Notes: a model not told the origin generated them from the sequence alone. A DNA stretch of 64,000 nucleotides from Rhizoclosmatium globosum (GCA_002104985.1 MCGO01000105.1:1-64000); one strand, 5' to 3'; positions 1 through 11,530 are shown, numbered from the stretch's first letter. Numbers and translations: made by a program.

Positions 1-230
1 TCATTCAGGCTTCTGTGTGTGGATGGTTCAACATATCTTTCTTGACTCTGTTTTTAATGAAAGTTCGACTTGACATTCAACAGGGTCTGAGAGATGAGAT
101 AATGGGAGCGGAAATTCAATTGAGCATGGCAAGGAAGTCAATTGTGTCAAAAGATCCGGCTGTTACAGCTATCAAAACGGAATTGTCGTGTCGTAATAGA
201 TACGTTATAATCACAATACTTCCCAGGTGA
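1..230 (+). CDS. 3' end of a 7TM-like family protein (array copy A, cut by window edge)
   Basis: The reading frame enters from the left edge and ends at the stop at 228-230. Its translation (FLTLFLMKVRLDIQ near the start) matches the last membrane segment of the intact copy at 4234-5362 (FLTLFVMKVRLEYQ), followed by a hydrophilic tail. This is therefore the last of seven predicted membrane segments plus the cytosolic tail of a fifth array member. Whether the whole copy is intact cannot be judged, because the rest lies outside the window. The tail does not keep the RNSF motif seen near the end of other copies. Confidence 0.55.
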   Translation, partial: IQASVCGWFNISFLTLFLMKVRLDIQQGLRDEIMGAEIQLSMARKSIVSKDPAVTAIKTELSCRNRYVIITILPR

Positions 231-399
231 AACATTCAATAAAACTATGATCTAGTTTGATTGAAACCCTGAAAATAAATACCCACTTTCTCTTTTCAAA
301 TCAGTGAAAATCCAGAACGTAAACAATAACTTCTCTTTTGGAAATGTGCTGTAAAATCTCGTCAAGGCGTTTTTTGAAGATTCTTCTCTCCAACTACGC

Positions 400-1470
400 C
401 ATATGCTCACCAAACGAGGATTACCTTCCGCCCAAACGTCACTCCCCAGGACAAAGGCGCAATAATATCAACAGCGATCCTTGCTGCGTTGTCGCTTTTT
501 GAAGCTTTTGCCTTTGCAGCCTTTTCAATCTGCATCGCTTCAAGAACCAAACCGGCAAAACTTCGATCCTCAAAAACTGCGTGTAGCAAGTTCAACGTAC
601 TGCTTCTGACAATGTTTATCATGTCCTTTATTTGGTCTACTTGTGCGTGCTATGGTGTCAGCTTATTCCACAATAATTTGGCTTAGCAGTTCCTCAATCT
701 ATAGAAACACTTGCGTCTTCTACAGTTGAAATATGGTACGTGGTAGCTTGGGAGTAATATATTACTCATAATTGAATCAGCTTTATGCATTATTCTTGGG
801 CCATTTCGTTTGGGATCATGAAGCGCAACAGTAGCAAGCGGTTCTTCACAACCATGTCTACGCTAGTTTTACTGTCTCCCTTTATTTTTACGGTCAGGCT
901 ATTGCCTATATTATCGCGGCCATTACAAACTTGCCAGTTATGATCACTGTCAATAGAATATGGACAGCAGTAGCGGGATCAGCCGAATCAGTCTTTTGCA
1001 TATATCTCATGGCCCATGTTTTCTATGTTCTTGATGAAGCAGGAAAAAGACCTCGAAGATTCTTTGTCAACTAAAGACTCCAAAACCTCGAAAACAAAGC
1101 TTAAACGAACTTCCAGTGTTGTAGGGCAAGAGTCCCGAAACCAACGACGACGATTCAAAACAATTGCAAGGTACGGCATCTGGGCAAGTCTTTTCACCTT
1201 TGCAGCAATAATTTCTTCGTGGTGGTCTCCTCCAGAAGTTCGCCGAGTGGGAAAATGTCTTTCATTTAGTTTACGTTTGGATAAACTTCGCACTCATAAT
1301 TCTGTTGCTATGAAGGTGCAGCTAGATGTTGGAAAGAAGCGCGGGAATGATGATAGTGATAAAATAAGATCAGGTGAGCCGCAATTAAGTGAGGAAAAAA
1401 GTCAAGTATGTCTGCGGATCCAGCTTTGACAGGAGTACGACTGTAGTCCGAAATAGTTTTATCGGTAATC
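400..1470 (+). pseudogene. Decayed 7TM-like family copy B
   Basis: Successive stretches in different frames match the intact copy at 4234-5362: the first two membrane segments (about 400-690), a GT..AG intron-like break after the conserved TVEIW (about 735-780), middle segments (790-1015), then the hydrophilic loop with QESRNQRRRFKTIARYGIWAS (about 1120-1190). A stop (tag) interrupts the loop near 685-690 and at least two frame changes follow. The last membrane segment is rearranged, and a remnant of the terminal VRNSF motif lies near 1445-1465. No continuous frame can be restored with plausible introns, so it is called a pseudogene. Confidence 0.7.
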
Positions 1471-1622
1471 AGAAAATGTTTGAAGACTGAGGATGACAGA
1501 ATGTTGTTGAGGTATATTCAAGCAAGATAAATAGAGCTCAAAAGCAATTAAATTATTAAAATCAGAATTCTCCAGAAAATTGAGAAACCCTTGAAAATCC
1601 CCCTTTGACCCCTCTCAAAAGA

Positions 1623-2722
1623 ATGTCCTCCTCATCTCAAGCCACTCACTGACCACTCGCCGCGTAGTCCTTGCGGAAACCAAGAGAAGTCTCGAATTTC
1701 GCCCCAACATCACATATCAAGACAAAGCAGCTGTTATATCAACAGCCGTCTTTGCAACACTCTCTTTGATTGAAGCTTTCGCCTTTACGGCATTTTCCAT
1801 CTACATCGCGCACAAGAAACCAAACCGTGACACATCTATTCTAAAAAAGCATGTAGCAAGTATAACCTCCTAACCCTCATAATGTTCCTTGGACATTTGT
1901 CTGGTTCACTTGCGCGTGTTACAGTATCAGTTTGTTTCATAACAACCTTGCGGCTGTAGTACCTCAATCTATTCAAACGATTGCGGCCGCGACGGTTGAG
2001 ACGTGGTAAGATTAGCGGCACTACAGATTCAGTTTTACTAATGGATGCTGACGACAGCTTCATGCATTGTTTATGGGCAATCTCGAAGCTCATTATTCGA
2101 CGAAGTAGTTCTGCGTACTGTTTTGCTGTTATTTCCACACTTGTGACGTACTCCCCTCTGATTTTCTATGGTCAAGCTATCGTGTACATGATCGCAGGGA
2201 TTACAAAGATACCCGTCATGATGACTGTGAACAGAATTTGGACCGCGATTGTGCTTTCGCAGCTTCATTCTTTTGCATTTATCTCATGATCATGTTCACT
2301 AAATATTTGATGAAACAGAAAAGGACTTAAAAGAGTCGTTCCAAGACCAGAGTGACATGCAAAATAACGTCCTCGGAGATGACGCGTACAAGCAACAGCG
2401 AAAATTCAAAATAATAGCAAGGCATGGAATTTGGGCCAGCGTGTTCTGTGTTGCGGCTGTTACGTCGTTCACGTTGGGACTCATAGAAGCACTTGCAGAC
2501 TGGGTAAACATTTTCCAAACCCTTGTGTACGTATGGTTCGACATGTCTCTCTTGACCCTGTTCCTCATGAAAGTGCGAATGGATATCCGGATCAGCAAAA
2601 AAGTGAGAATAGTGAGAAAGACGGGGTGTGAAGATCAGAAAGTCAGCGAAGAGAGGAAAACTGCTTTTGCACCTTCACCCATCTCGACTCGGAAAGTTGG
2701 AAGAAATAGTTTTGTAGGATAG
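1623..2722 (+). pseudogene. Decayed 7TM-like family copy C
   Basis: The order of blocks is the same as in the intact copy: N-terminal segment with ATLSLIEAFAFTAFS (about 1750-1800), an intron-like GT..AG break after TVETW (near 2005-2031), a middle part with SPLIFYGQAIVYMIAGI (about 2150-2200), and a good 3' part (2357-2722) with RQ/QQRKFKIIARHGIWAS, the last membrane segment and a C-terminal VGRNSFVG. The parts are in different frames and the N-terminal half contains stops (for example 'taa' after the second segment). The 3' third is well preserved, which suggests fairly recent decay. Confidence 0.7.
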
Positions 2723-2813
2723 AATTTGACAATATATATGGACTTGAAATTTGTGTAAATCTGCACCAGTCAATCTCAGCAGGTGGTTAGGACGAAACCT
2801 TCGCAACTACAGG

Positions 2814-3919
2814 ATGCCCAGCATAAGCTTTCGCGAAGACATAACTCCACAAGAAATCATCGCCATTGTATACATGGCTGTACTATCAGTCATTGCCTTC
2901 GCAGAAGCCTTATCCTTCACCGTTTTCGTTACTTACACAGAATACAAAAACCCAAAACGCGAACCCTCCCTTATCCGCCGAATATTCAGCAAGTTCAACT
3001 TTCTTTTATGGACAATGTTCACCATGGAAGGACTATGGTCCAGTTGCGCATGCTACAGTATCATCAGAACTCACAACAACTTCTCTTTGATTGGCCCTCA
3101 AGCTGTTCAAACCTTTTCGTTTGCGATAATAAAAATCTGGTATGTGTACAAAGACGTGTTTTTGTTTCCGTATTCATGATGGCACTTCTAACGAAAGTAC
3201 ATCAGCTACATGCATTGCTGCTGGGCGATATCCGTTTCAATCTTACGACGAAACAGTGGACCGGCTATATTCCGTGCAGGATCTATTATAGTCACGCTAG
3301 CCCCCTTCGTATTCTTCAGTGAAGCAACGTTATTCATTGTCGGAATACAAAAAGCCTCAAATTCAAAAATCATAATCACAACTGATAAGATTTTTGTTTT
3401 TGTGGTGGTGTCGGTGAAGTCTTGTTCTGTGTATATCTTGTATACGTCTTCACAAAGACGCTGTATCGGCAACGCAGAGATCTTGATGAGCTTTCATCAG
3501 AGGAAAGAGTGTCTACTGAATCGCGGAAAAGCGTGCCAAGCGTTTTGGGAGAAGATTCGCAAAAGCAACAGCGGCAGTTTCGAACTATATCTCGACATGG
3601 AATTGTGTCGTGTTGTTTCTGTTTCCTTGCTCTGGCTGTGTACTCAATGGAACTTGTGAATGGATTGGAGGAGTGGATCAATACATTCGAAGTTGCTGTG
3701 CAAGGAATGGTGAATTGTGCGGTTTTGACGTTGTTTGTGATGAAAGTTCGATTGGATTTTCAACGGAATGAAAAGAATGGTTTGGGTGAAAGGGCTGCTC
3801 AGGTTGCAATTGCGCTGACGTCGAATCCTGAGTGCAGTAAGGAACAAAGAAAGTCTGTAGAGCCAGTGAGAACGCTTGGACGGAATAGTTTTAATGCGAA
3901 GGTTATAACAAGTTCTTGA
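2814..3919 (+). pseudogene. 7TM-like family copy D with a single-base frameshift
   Basis: Exon 1 (2814-3139) starts at ATG with MPSISFRED and gives two membrane segments. The intron is 3140-3205, at the same place and phase as in copy E. Exon 2 continues through segments 3 and 4 to about 3400. There a GC-rich stretch that is 18 bases in copy E is only 17 bases here, and the frame moves by one. The shifted frame then carries all of segments 5-7 and the tail to the stop at 3917-3919. Apart from that one base the gene looks complete, so it is either a very young pseudogene or an assembly error. Confidence 0.7.
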
Positions 3920-4233
3920 AGAAGTTTGAAGAATTTCTGACAGGCAGTTTATTGTTTATTCGTGATCCATTATAACTGCTTTATAAATTTGTTACTTTTC
4001 ATTTTGGTTTGCCAGTCAGAATTTCTCGGACAAGATAATTTAAAGTAATGGTACATGCCAATTCAGAATAATTTGACGCATGAGCATCTGATAGATAGCC
4101 CCAAAGGGAACTAAGAAAGTTAAAGGTAACAGTTTCATTGGATAGAAATTAACAATGTATATGTAATTTGTGTAAATCTGTATCCGTCAATCCATTGAAG
4201 AGGTAAAAACAAACACACGCAGCATCTCCAAAA

Positions 4234-5362
4234 ATGCCCAGTATACGTTTCCGCGATGACATATCTCCACAAGACATAATCGCGATAGTATCCATGGCCA
4301 CACTTTCCGTAATCGCCTTCACAGAAGCCACAGCCTTCACCATATTCGTAACATACACAGAACGCAAAAACCCAAAACGCGAGCCCTCTCTTATCCACAG
4401 AATATTCAACAAATTCAACGTGTTATTGTTGACAATGTTCATAATGTCATTGATTTGGTCCATATGCGCGTGTTACAGCATCACCAGAACCCACAGCAAC
4501 TTATCTTTAATCGCTCCTCAATCTGTTGAAACGTTTTCCTCCGCCATAATCGAAATCTGGTATACTTACACAGCATCCCACCCATTCTCCATGTTATCTT
4601 ACGTCACTTTACACACACAGTTTCATCCACTGCTGCTGGGCAATCTCCGTCTCAATCCTCCGTCGAAACAGCGGACCCATAATATTCCGTGTAGCGTCCA
4701 TAATCGTAACCCTAGCCCCCTTCGTGTTCCTCGCACAAGCCACACTCTTCATCATCGCACTCCACCTAGACGGCACGCCCATCTCAAAAATCATAATAAC
4801 AGCAGATAAGATCCTAGCACTCGCCGGGGGTCTCGGAGAAATCGCGTTCTGCGTTTATTTAGTATACGTGTTCACAAAGACGCTCTTCCAACAACGCAAG
4901 GACTTAGACGATATCACCGACATATCCAGCAAGTCCCTCCAAAGCACACCGACACAAAGCAACAGCATCGTTGGAGAAGACTCGCGGAAGCAGCAGAGAC
5001 AGTTCCGGACGATATCGCGACACGGGATCGCGTCGTGTTTGTTTTGTTTTCTGGCTGTTGCTGCGTACGCGATGGAGCTTGTGAATGGGTTGGAGGAGTG
5101 GATTAATGTGTTTCAGGTTGTTGTGCATGCGTTCTTGAATTGTGCGTTTTTGACGTTGTTTGTTATGAAGGTGCGGTTGGAGTATCAGAGGAATAATGGG
5201 GGGAGGAGGAAGGAACGGTCAAATCAGGCGCAGACTGAGCCGATAATGACGAGTACTGTAAGTAACACTGAGCAAAAGGTGTCATTTATTGTGGAGCCTG
5301 TGCGTTCTCTACTGAGAAATAGTTTTAATGGGAAGGCTACGTTGAGTTCTCAACAAGGTTGA
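4234..5362 (+). CDS. Seven-transmembrane-like protein, intact array copy E
   Basis: Two exons, 4234-4559 and 4621-5362, with a 61-base GT-AG intron, give about 355 residues. Seven hydrophobic stretches are visible: near residues 15-42, 55-80, 98-118, 124-152, 160-188, 228-252 and 258-285. A hydrophilic loop of about 40 residues precedes segment 6, and a polar tail ends in LRNSFNGKA. The N-terminus has no signal peptide. I do not recognise the family by name; the 7TM layout with a long third cytosolic loop resembles receptor-like proteins, but no GPCR signature such as DRY or NPxxY is seen. It is the only full, uninterrupted member of a five-copy tandem array, and the conserved RHGI(A/V)SC after the loop is shared by copies D and E. 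Function unknown; a surface sensor is an inference. Confidence 0.75.
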
Positions 5363-5402
5363 CTGATGAAAAAGGGGGAAAGCAATATCAATAATATTCA
5401 TT

Positions 5403-6999
5403 CTATTTCATTTGATCCATTACTTCCGTCACCATCAACTGTTTCACAAACTCGTCACTAAACAGTTGGATTTCCGAGGAAACAGCATGCATTACTTCTT
5501 CCAAGAGTTCATCAGCCATCCTACAAGAAAGAATCAAGAAATTAGCGTGAGTTTACAAAGACGCAGATATGAAACAAGAAGAATACATACAACTGAATCG
5601 CATCAATAGGTTCAAAGATAGGCATCCCTGAAGATCCAATACTTTTCGCTCGATGGAATCGGTTTCTTCCTTTCCTGATGGATGTGAGCACGCGAGAGGG
5701 AAGAACGAGACGCGTGGGTTGAGATATCCTTGTTTGAATTCCAGTATCATGCATCCGTAGAGGAGAATATGGACGTGGCGGAGAGGGTGATTTGTTTCTG
5801 ATTATTATAGCGCCGTCGTCGTCAGATTCAATTTGGTTGTTGTTTGATTGAATATTTTCGATTGAGATGGTCGCGTCTGTCAGATTATGAGGCTTCAAGG
5901 AATGTTCGGCGCCTGTATAATCCGGAGCCAGATCAAATATCGTTATTTGTTCATCCGTTTGAAGTTTCCATGGAGTTGGTTTCGGTACAGCCGGGACACC
6001 AGTCCCTGAAGTTCCATACAACTTCAAAATTCCGTTGTCATCATCGTCTTCTTCTGGATTCAAACCAGATTTGCGTGCAGGAGAAGGAGAAGGAGATCTC
6101 GAGTCTTTGTAGAGAGCAAACATTCCACGAGGAGGACTTTGAGTCATAAGAACTTGATGATTCGGACTCTTTTCTGAAGGCATGAGGGACACTAACAAAT
6201 CATCCAACGCATAATCCAACGACACACCTTCTTCATTCAATGCATCCTCATTTGGATCTGCAGTAACACCAACAACATTTGTCCAAGCATTCAACGCCGC
6301 CTGATTCGCCACCTTCTTTTTCATCCTCGCAATCTCCAACTTCCTCATCCTTCGCGCCTTTTCGTCCCTCGCCACCTGATCCAATCTCAACTTTTCAATT
6401 TCCATGCGTCGTTTCGCCTCAATAAGTCTTTGATCGGCCTCCCTCAGTTTCCTGTCCGTGAGTTCAAAGTCTCGTTTCAAGTTTCGCGAAGTCAGCGTGG
6501 CCGACGTGGATGCAATTGCTGTGACCGAGGGACGCGTGAGAGCAGTGACAAAGTCTTTTGAAGAGTGGCGGGTCACGCGTGACGTTGTTTGGTTTGGATT
6601 CAAACGCGTTGAAGTGAGTGAAGTGGCTGATGCGATTGTTCGCGTGGGCGAGGGACTTCTTCGCATTGTTGAGATGGAAGGCGGTCTGGTCTTTCTTTGT
6701 GGTTGTGGTTGAGTGTCATTGCGTTGGATGCGAAGCTGTTGCTGGTTTTGAAGTGGATTCGGATTTGGATTCGGGTGTTGTTGTTGAAGAGACGACTGTC
6801 GAATCGGAGAAGATTGTCGGATCGGAGAAGGAAGCGAAGGTGGTTTTGGAGGCGATTGTTGTTGTTGAATCAGAGGCTTCAGCGACACTGTTTTTGAAGT
6901 CTGTTTTAATGCGTGGAGAACTGAAAGCTCTTTTTGGACGAGCTCAACGGCGAGCTGCTGTTTTGTTTTGCGTGGCTGTGTCGTGGGTGGGCGCATCAT
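5403..6999 (-). CDS. Basic, Ser/Pro-rich coiled-coil protein, unknown function
   Basis: Exon 1 is 5591-6999 and exon 2 is 5403-5520, with a 70-base intron in consistent phase; the product is about 508 residues. Start chosen at the first ATG (6999), because the longer frame would begin at GTG. The N-terminus has an amphipathic helix (QQLAVELVQKEL). A disordered Ser/Pro/Gln-rich region covers residues 40-180. A strongly charged coiled coil follows at about residues 185-250 (ADQRLIEAKRRMEIEKLR). Further on lies disordered sequence, and a conserved-looking C-terminal block with FEPIDAIQL and an acidic helix created by exon 2. The layout resembles centrosome or basal-body proteins, but I cannot assign a family. 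Confidence 0.7.
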
Positions 7000-7028
7000 C
7001 TTGTCCACTTGATTCTGACGTCAAATAA

Positions 7029-7295
7029 ATAGAATACACTTAGAAGCACGCGTTAGGTCGCATGAGTAAAGAGTGTTAAACCAGTTACATCTTTATTCCT
7101 TCTGGCAAGATGAATGTGGTTCAGGGAGTCGTTGGAATGTATAACACTTGATTTGTTCTTTTCTTCACACCAAGCGCTGTGTATTAGCCTACAGCGTGTA
7201 ATTAGGAGAAAAATTACATTAATGTTCCTGATTGAATGGTTTATTTAAGTAATCTATACATGTCGTCTATGAGCTGTTTTGATAGAGATTCCCAT
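7029..7295. other. Intergenic spacer, nothing recognised
   Basis: AT-rich sequence between the coiled-coil gene (minus strand, starts at 6999) and tRNA-Arg. It should hold the promoter of the coiled-coil gene. No open frame, repeat or structured RNA was seen. Confidence 0.4.
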
Positions 7296-7368
7296 GGGCG
7301 TATGGCAAAATGGTTACCGCGCTTGACTACGAATCAAGAGATTCCAGGTTCGACCCCTGGTACGCTCG
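7296..7368 (+). tRNA. tRNA-Arg(ACG)
   Basis: A cloverleaf can be drawn: acceptor GGGCGTA/TACGCTC with one G-T pair, anticodon stem CTTGA/TCAAG around loop CTACGAA (anticodon ACG at 7329-7331), and T arm CCAGG-TTCGACC-CCTGG. No intron. Discriminator base G at 7368. Confidence 0.95.
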
Positions 7369-7568
7369 TTTTGGTGATCATTAGCAGTTATTGATGTGTT
7401 GTGAGGTGGCGGATGGGTTGTTGCGGAGGACTGATGTTACCAACTTGTGCTCTTTGACGCGTTTTTCAACCATGTCATTGGTCAGGGTATCATAATTTTT
7501 AAAATCATCAGCTGATTGCTTTGATTAGTGGTGCTGAGCTGGTAGGGTCTTGTCTCGGCCCAACTTAA

Positions 7569-7611
7569 CTTTCTCCAACCGCTTTATCATTCAGTTTCAA
7601 TCTGGAAAATT
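7569..7611 (+). repeat. 43-base direct repeat, left copy
   Basis: This segment (core CGCTTTATCATTCAG then TTTCAATCTGG) recurs at 10104-10146 in the same orientation with about four mismatches. Together the copies bracket the zinc-finger gene at 7994-9880. The rest of 7370-7993 holds no convincing gene; the short frames there look like chance. Confidence 0.7.
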
Positions 7612-7993
7612 AATGCGCATTGCTTAAAGCATAAATTTTATTGACTTTTATGTGTCAGCAGGTCTCTGTCGCATTCCTGAGGGAAGCTGCGATAAACGAT
7701 ACGTTGATCGTTGGTTGGGGTTTGAAACGCAGACTTTTTGTGCCAGAAAAACAGACAAAAGAAGGAAACAAACCCAGAAGAAAACAACGCATCCAGAAGC
7801 ATCTCAGACAGACATGAACGACGTCTGAATATAGCGAGGGAACCCACCACCATCGGAAGGATTCCAACGGCGGAAATTGGGAACAGAGTCTCTCATACGC
7901 TCATATACGATCATTGGCATTAAGTCATTGGTCGCGCAAAACAAAGTACTAATTTAATGATTGAAAACAAAGAACAGGATATAAACTATAACG

Positions 7994-9880
7994 CTAATCT
8001 TCATCGAGTGCCAATAACACAGCAGCAATATCGGAATTGTTGAGATGACGCAGCTTCTTGATAACATCCAATCGAAAACGAGAGGCTATGCGTCGGTCAG
8101 CCGCCTTATCACCTTGCATAACTTTTTGAGTTTGAGGTGTGTTAAGACCTTCCGCAGCGGCTCTCGACACCTTCCTCAGGTTCGTAACAACATCCTTCAT
8201 TTTTGACGGGTTTTCAATTTCCATCAAACGTTGGTTAACGTTCTCCAACGAGTCTTTCTCACATAGCTTCTTTGTGACTTTATAGGACACCTTCAGGCTC
8301 GCCCACCAAGAATCAGGTGCTGCTCCTTTAAACGTTGGGCAGTTCTTTTTCCTCCATCTAATGCCGTAAATATTGTTGAGCTTGTCAAAGAGCACCATCA
8401 TTTCGAACACATCCTGGTACGTATACATAGACAGGGGGCGAACGTAGACATTCGGAATAGAGTCTTTTTCGGCCGTGGCAAAATCAAACAACTTGTCATC
8501 GTAGGCAATATACAAGCGCCCCAACTGTTGACCTCGGACAGGTGTTTCAAATCCAGTCTTGCTAAAAACCATCCAGGGAAATGGCAATTCTGCAATGGTA
8601 ATTGTAGAGGACTTTGTTGGAGTCATCAGAGCAGTATTCCTGTCGATCGCGGTACTCGATGGTCCTCCAGTCACGGCGCTTGAGGGTCCCCCGATCTCCA
8701 GCTGGGAAATAGGCGACAAAACTTGAGGGGCAAAACTGGGCCGGAATTGTTTTGTTGGAGAGGTGGCATTTTGGCGATGCAACATTTTTCGGAGATCCGC
8801 AATCATCTTGGCCTGCGTTTCAATTTGACTTCTATTTGCCGAGCATTGTCCTTCCAATTCTATGGTTCGGTCACGTAGCATTTTGTTTTCACGAGAAAGT
8901 CGGTCATGGCTTACTTGCAACTGCGCCAAAGTTTCTCTGTCGACATTACTCTGATTCATGGCAGAAAGAGATGCGAATCAAGTCGCCCTAAAGTTTCGAT
9001 TAGTTGAGCATCTGCAATTATTTTCTCAGCATACCTTCAAAGCATCTCCAACCACCGGCTCCTGAATTACGAGTTTCATAAAGAACTTCGTTTTATCTGT
9101 CTTGTACTTTGCCGCTTCAGTGAGGGTTTTTGGCGGGGCTACTTTCTTTGGGGCTGGCCCGGTGTTGTCGGAAACTCGTGGGCGTTTCAGCGTCAAGCCA
9201 GTTGGGTTTTGGGGTTTTGTTGATGGAGTGGAGGGCCTATCGTCCGCAGAGGGACCAAGTGTCGGTTCCGACGGTTCTGCAAACTGGCAGGGACCACAGT
9301 AGCACTTTTCGTTTTCTGGGAACAGGCATTTTGAGTGTATTTGTCTGTGGCAGCCGTCGCAGTCCGAGGCTGTGGTTGTCGACAAAACCGGGAACTTGCA
9401 CGTTCTGCAGCGCGCTTCTTCCGCGTTTCGCGCTAAATAATAGAAGGAAACAATTAGCGACGTTACCAAAGAAAACAGGAAAATTCACCATGGGACGTTC
9501 GCATCGTTGGTGCGTCACGGCTACGAAGAGCTGCAGGCGACAATAAAGACGGCGTCGAAGACGAGGACGGGGCTCCTAGCATAGTTGCAGTGGTGGGAGT
9601 GGGTCTCCGGGGAGGCGACGTGGACTCTCGAAAGCGAAGGGGAGGGGCAATGGGTTTGCCAGCTGAAAAAGTGGATGTCCGGATATGAGCAACTGGATTA
9701 TTAAATGACGAAATAAATGTTACATTTAGCACATGTTGGAGCCGACGGCGTAGAGTAATAAAGATCACCAGTAGAATCTATCTTACTGCACGCCCAATGG
9801 ATTGGAAGCCGATGTGTAGCGCAAACAGTGAAGGCTTTTGCCATTGGTTTAGTGCAAATAGCACACTGAATAGTAGACAT
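7994..9880 (-). CDS. Two-zinc-finger protein with coiled coil and unknown C-terminal domain
   Basis: Preferred model: exons 9724-9880, 9489-9662, 9035-9432 and 7994-8920 (about 551 residues), all junctions in phase. Exon 1 carries a Cys/His cluster (CAIC, then VCATHRLPIHWAC, then CAKC). Exon 3 carries a second PHD/RING-like cluster (CRTC..CDGCHRQIHSKC..CYCGPC). Next come a Pro/Ser-rich, basic stretch and a coiled coil (SHDRLSRENKMLRDR). The C-terminus of about 200 residues contains the motif PDSWWASLKVSY. An alternative acceptor at 8987 gives a short zinc-finger protein ending at 8946 and a separate frame beginning at ATG 8959. A nuclear, chromatin-related role is only suggested by the zinc fingers. 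Flanking 43-base repeats hint at movement or duplication of the locus. Confidence 0.5.
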
Positions 9881-10103
9881 CGGGGGGTGTGAAAAAGAGC
9901 AAATTGATCAAATTACCTTTGGATTGTGCGTTTCGCCAGCCGGTTGGTGTTTTTGAGCTCTGATTATAAGCAGGTTAGCGACCTTGAGAGGAGCAACGGA
10001 TCAGGCCCATTCTAAGCGGATATAGGCTATAAATAATCATACACCCCAGGTATAGTGGTACCGGCGGCGCCTGAACGTGGCAAGGTGTTGCAAGGGTTGC
10101 TGA

Positions 10104-10146
10104 CCTTCTCCAAACGCTTTATCATTTAGTTTCAATCTGGAAAATT
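10104..10146 (+). repeat. 43-base direct repeat, right copy
   Basis: Same orientation and about 90% identical to 7569-7611. It lies in the gap 9881-10300, where no gene is seen. Confidence 0.7.
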
Positions 10147-10300
10147 GTTTCCCAAGCCTCAAGCGTATACAAGCCTTCATTCAGAATGAACGATTTTTCC
10201 ACTAGAAGATCAGGCCTTTCCCGATTCATTCGTTTTGCAATCAGCTGCAACATAACGTCTCAATAAAACTTTTCATTGGAATATCTATCGCAGATTAAAT

Positions 10301-11140
10301 TCACCACAGCCCCCACTTCTTGACCCACTTTCCCCCATTCGCCAAATACGAAATCAACTGTCTGTGTCGAATACTCACAACACAAACAAGAGCAGACGCG
10401 GCCGCCAATTCCCGTTCATTCTCCGACCTCCACGCCCCAACAGGAACTAAATCCCCCGTAACCCTCTCATTATTAATCTGAAACACAAACTGCGCAACAA
10501 CACGCTCCTCACCAACCCCTGCACCATCAAATTTCACCGAAAACAACTGAAACGACGCATGAATCGGCGTTTTCGGGCGGTCTTCTACTTTAGTGTCTGT
10601 TGAAAGGACAATCGGTTCTGCACGATGTCCTCCAAGACTTCCACCCCCGCGACGCCACGTGTAGCTTGCTCTAGGTGTAGTAAACGTGCAGGGTGTTTTA
10701 ATTGTTTTGAAGCTTGGAGACTCCATGATCATGTTGATTTCTGCACCTGGTACAAAAGTATCTACTTTGAATCCGGCAGTGTCGGAGATTTGGTATGGAC
10801 GGAGAAGGAGGCATGTGTCCGGGCTGGTTGACCATTTGAGTTCAATTGGTGGAGCGCATTCAATCAGGGAAATTGTGGGTGGCAGTTTCTTGGCTTGGAC
10901 TTTGTCTGGGCGGAATACGTTAAAATCAGAGGTTTGGTTGGTGTTATCCGAGCCGAGGTTGAATGTGAGGGAGTTGGTTCCATTTGGGAGGGAGAGGTCG
11001 ATTGTGTTGTAAGTTGGGTTGGAGAAGTGGAGTGATAAGGTAAGATCAGCTGTGTGATAGTGAGGAGGGGAAAAGGTGGCTGTATCTTGCTGCTGGTGCT
11101 GGAGGCTGTAAGTGGGTGGCTGTGGATCGTGCTTCGACAT
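10301..11140 (-). CDS. Hypothetical protein, beta-rich, Pro/Thr-rich N-terminus
   Basis: Single exon, 279 residues, ATG at 11140. The first 35 residues are rich in Pro, Gln and Tyr. After that the pattern of alternating hydrophobic residues with many Thr/Ser suggests a beta barrel or sandwich (LTLSLHFSNPTYNTIDLSLP, later VLSTDTKVED and FQLFSVKFDG). The C-terminus is a helix and a basic tail (KWVKKWGLW). No signal peptide or membrane segment. Many fungal DUF proteins of the tubby-like fold look like this, but I cannot confirm membership. Divergent from the NACHT gene at 11531, with 390 bases between the starts, so a shared promoter is possible. Confidence 0.6.
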   Translation of the reverse strand: MSKHDPQPPTYSLQHQQQDTATFSPPHYHTADLTLSLHFSNPTYNTIDLSLPNGTNSLTFNLGSDNTNQTSDFNVFRPDKVQAKKLPPTISLIECAPPIELKWSTSPDTCLLLRPYQISDTAGFKVDTFVPGAEINMIMESPSFKTIKTPCTFTTPRASYTWRRGGGSLGGHRAEPIVLSTDTKVEDRPKTPIHASFQLFSVKFDGAGVGEERVVAQFVFQINNERVTGDLVPVGAWRSENERELAAASALVCVVSIRHRQLISYLANGGKWVKKWGLW

Positions 11141-11530
11141 TCTTGCGTTGTTGAGTTTAGGCGATCAATTTCATTGGATTGAAATGAATCTTTACCAGAA
11201 CAATTGTGTACCTTCGAATACAATTCTCCTGTCCGCATTGTTTTATTTAATTAGAAGAAGGAAGGGGTGAATCATGATTCCAAATGGCCCAACAAAAGGT
11301 CATTTCAAATCCAAGTAACACGCAGGTTAAACTTATCGAGCTATTTCGTTCATGGATAATACTCAAGATCGTCAGGCAATTGGCCATGGCAAGAATATTA
11401 TTACCAAAACACCCATAATGAGTTGTGAGAGCCCACCCACTTTAACCATCCTCGCACTTACCACAAAGTACTCGTAGTCCAAGCAGCAGTCTACGCTGTC
11501 TGTTGCATCCCATTCGATGCCTTTCGTTCA

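Noticed and set aside
4..5362. Bacteriorhodopsin-like or known GPCR family for the 7TM array
   Set aside because: No retinal-binding lysine context, DRY or NPxxY motif could be found; only the seven-helix layout is supported.
6458..7028. Long plus-strand frames rich in Val, Arg and Leu
   Set aside because: They are antisense shadows of the Ser/Pro/Gln-rich coiled-coil gene.
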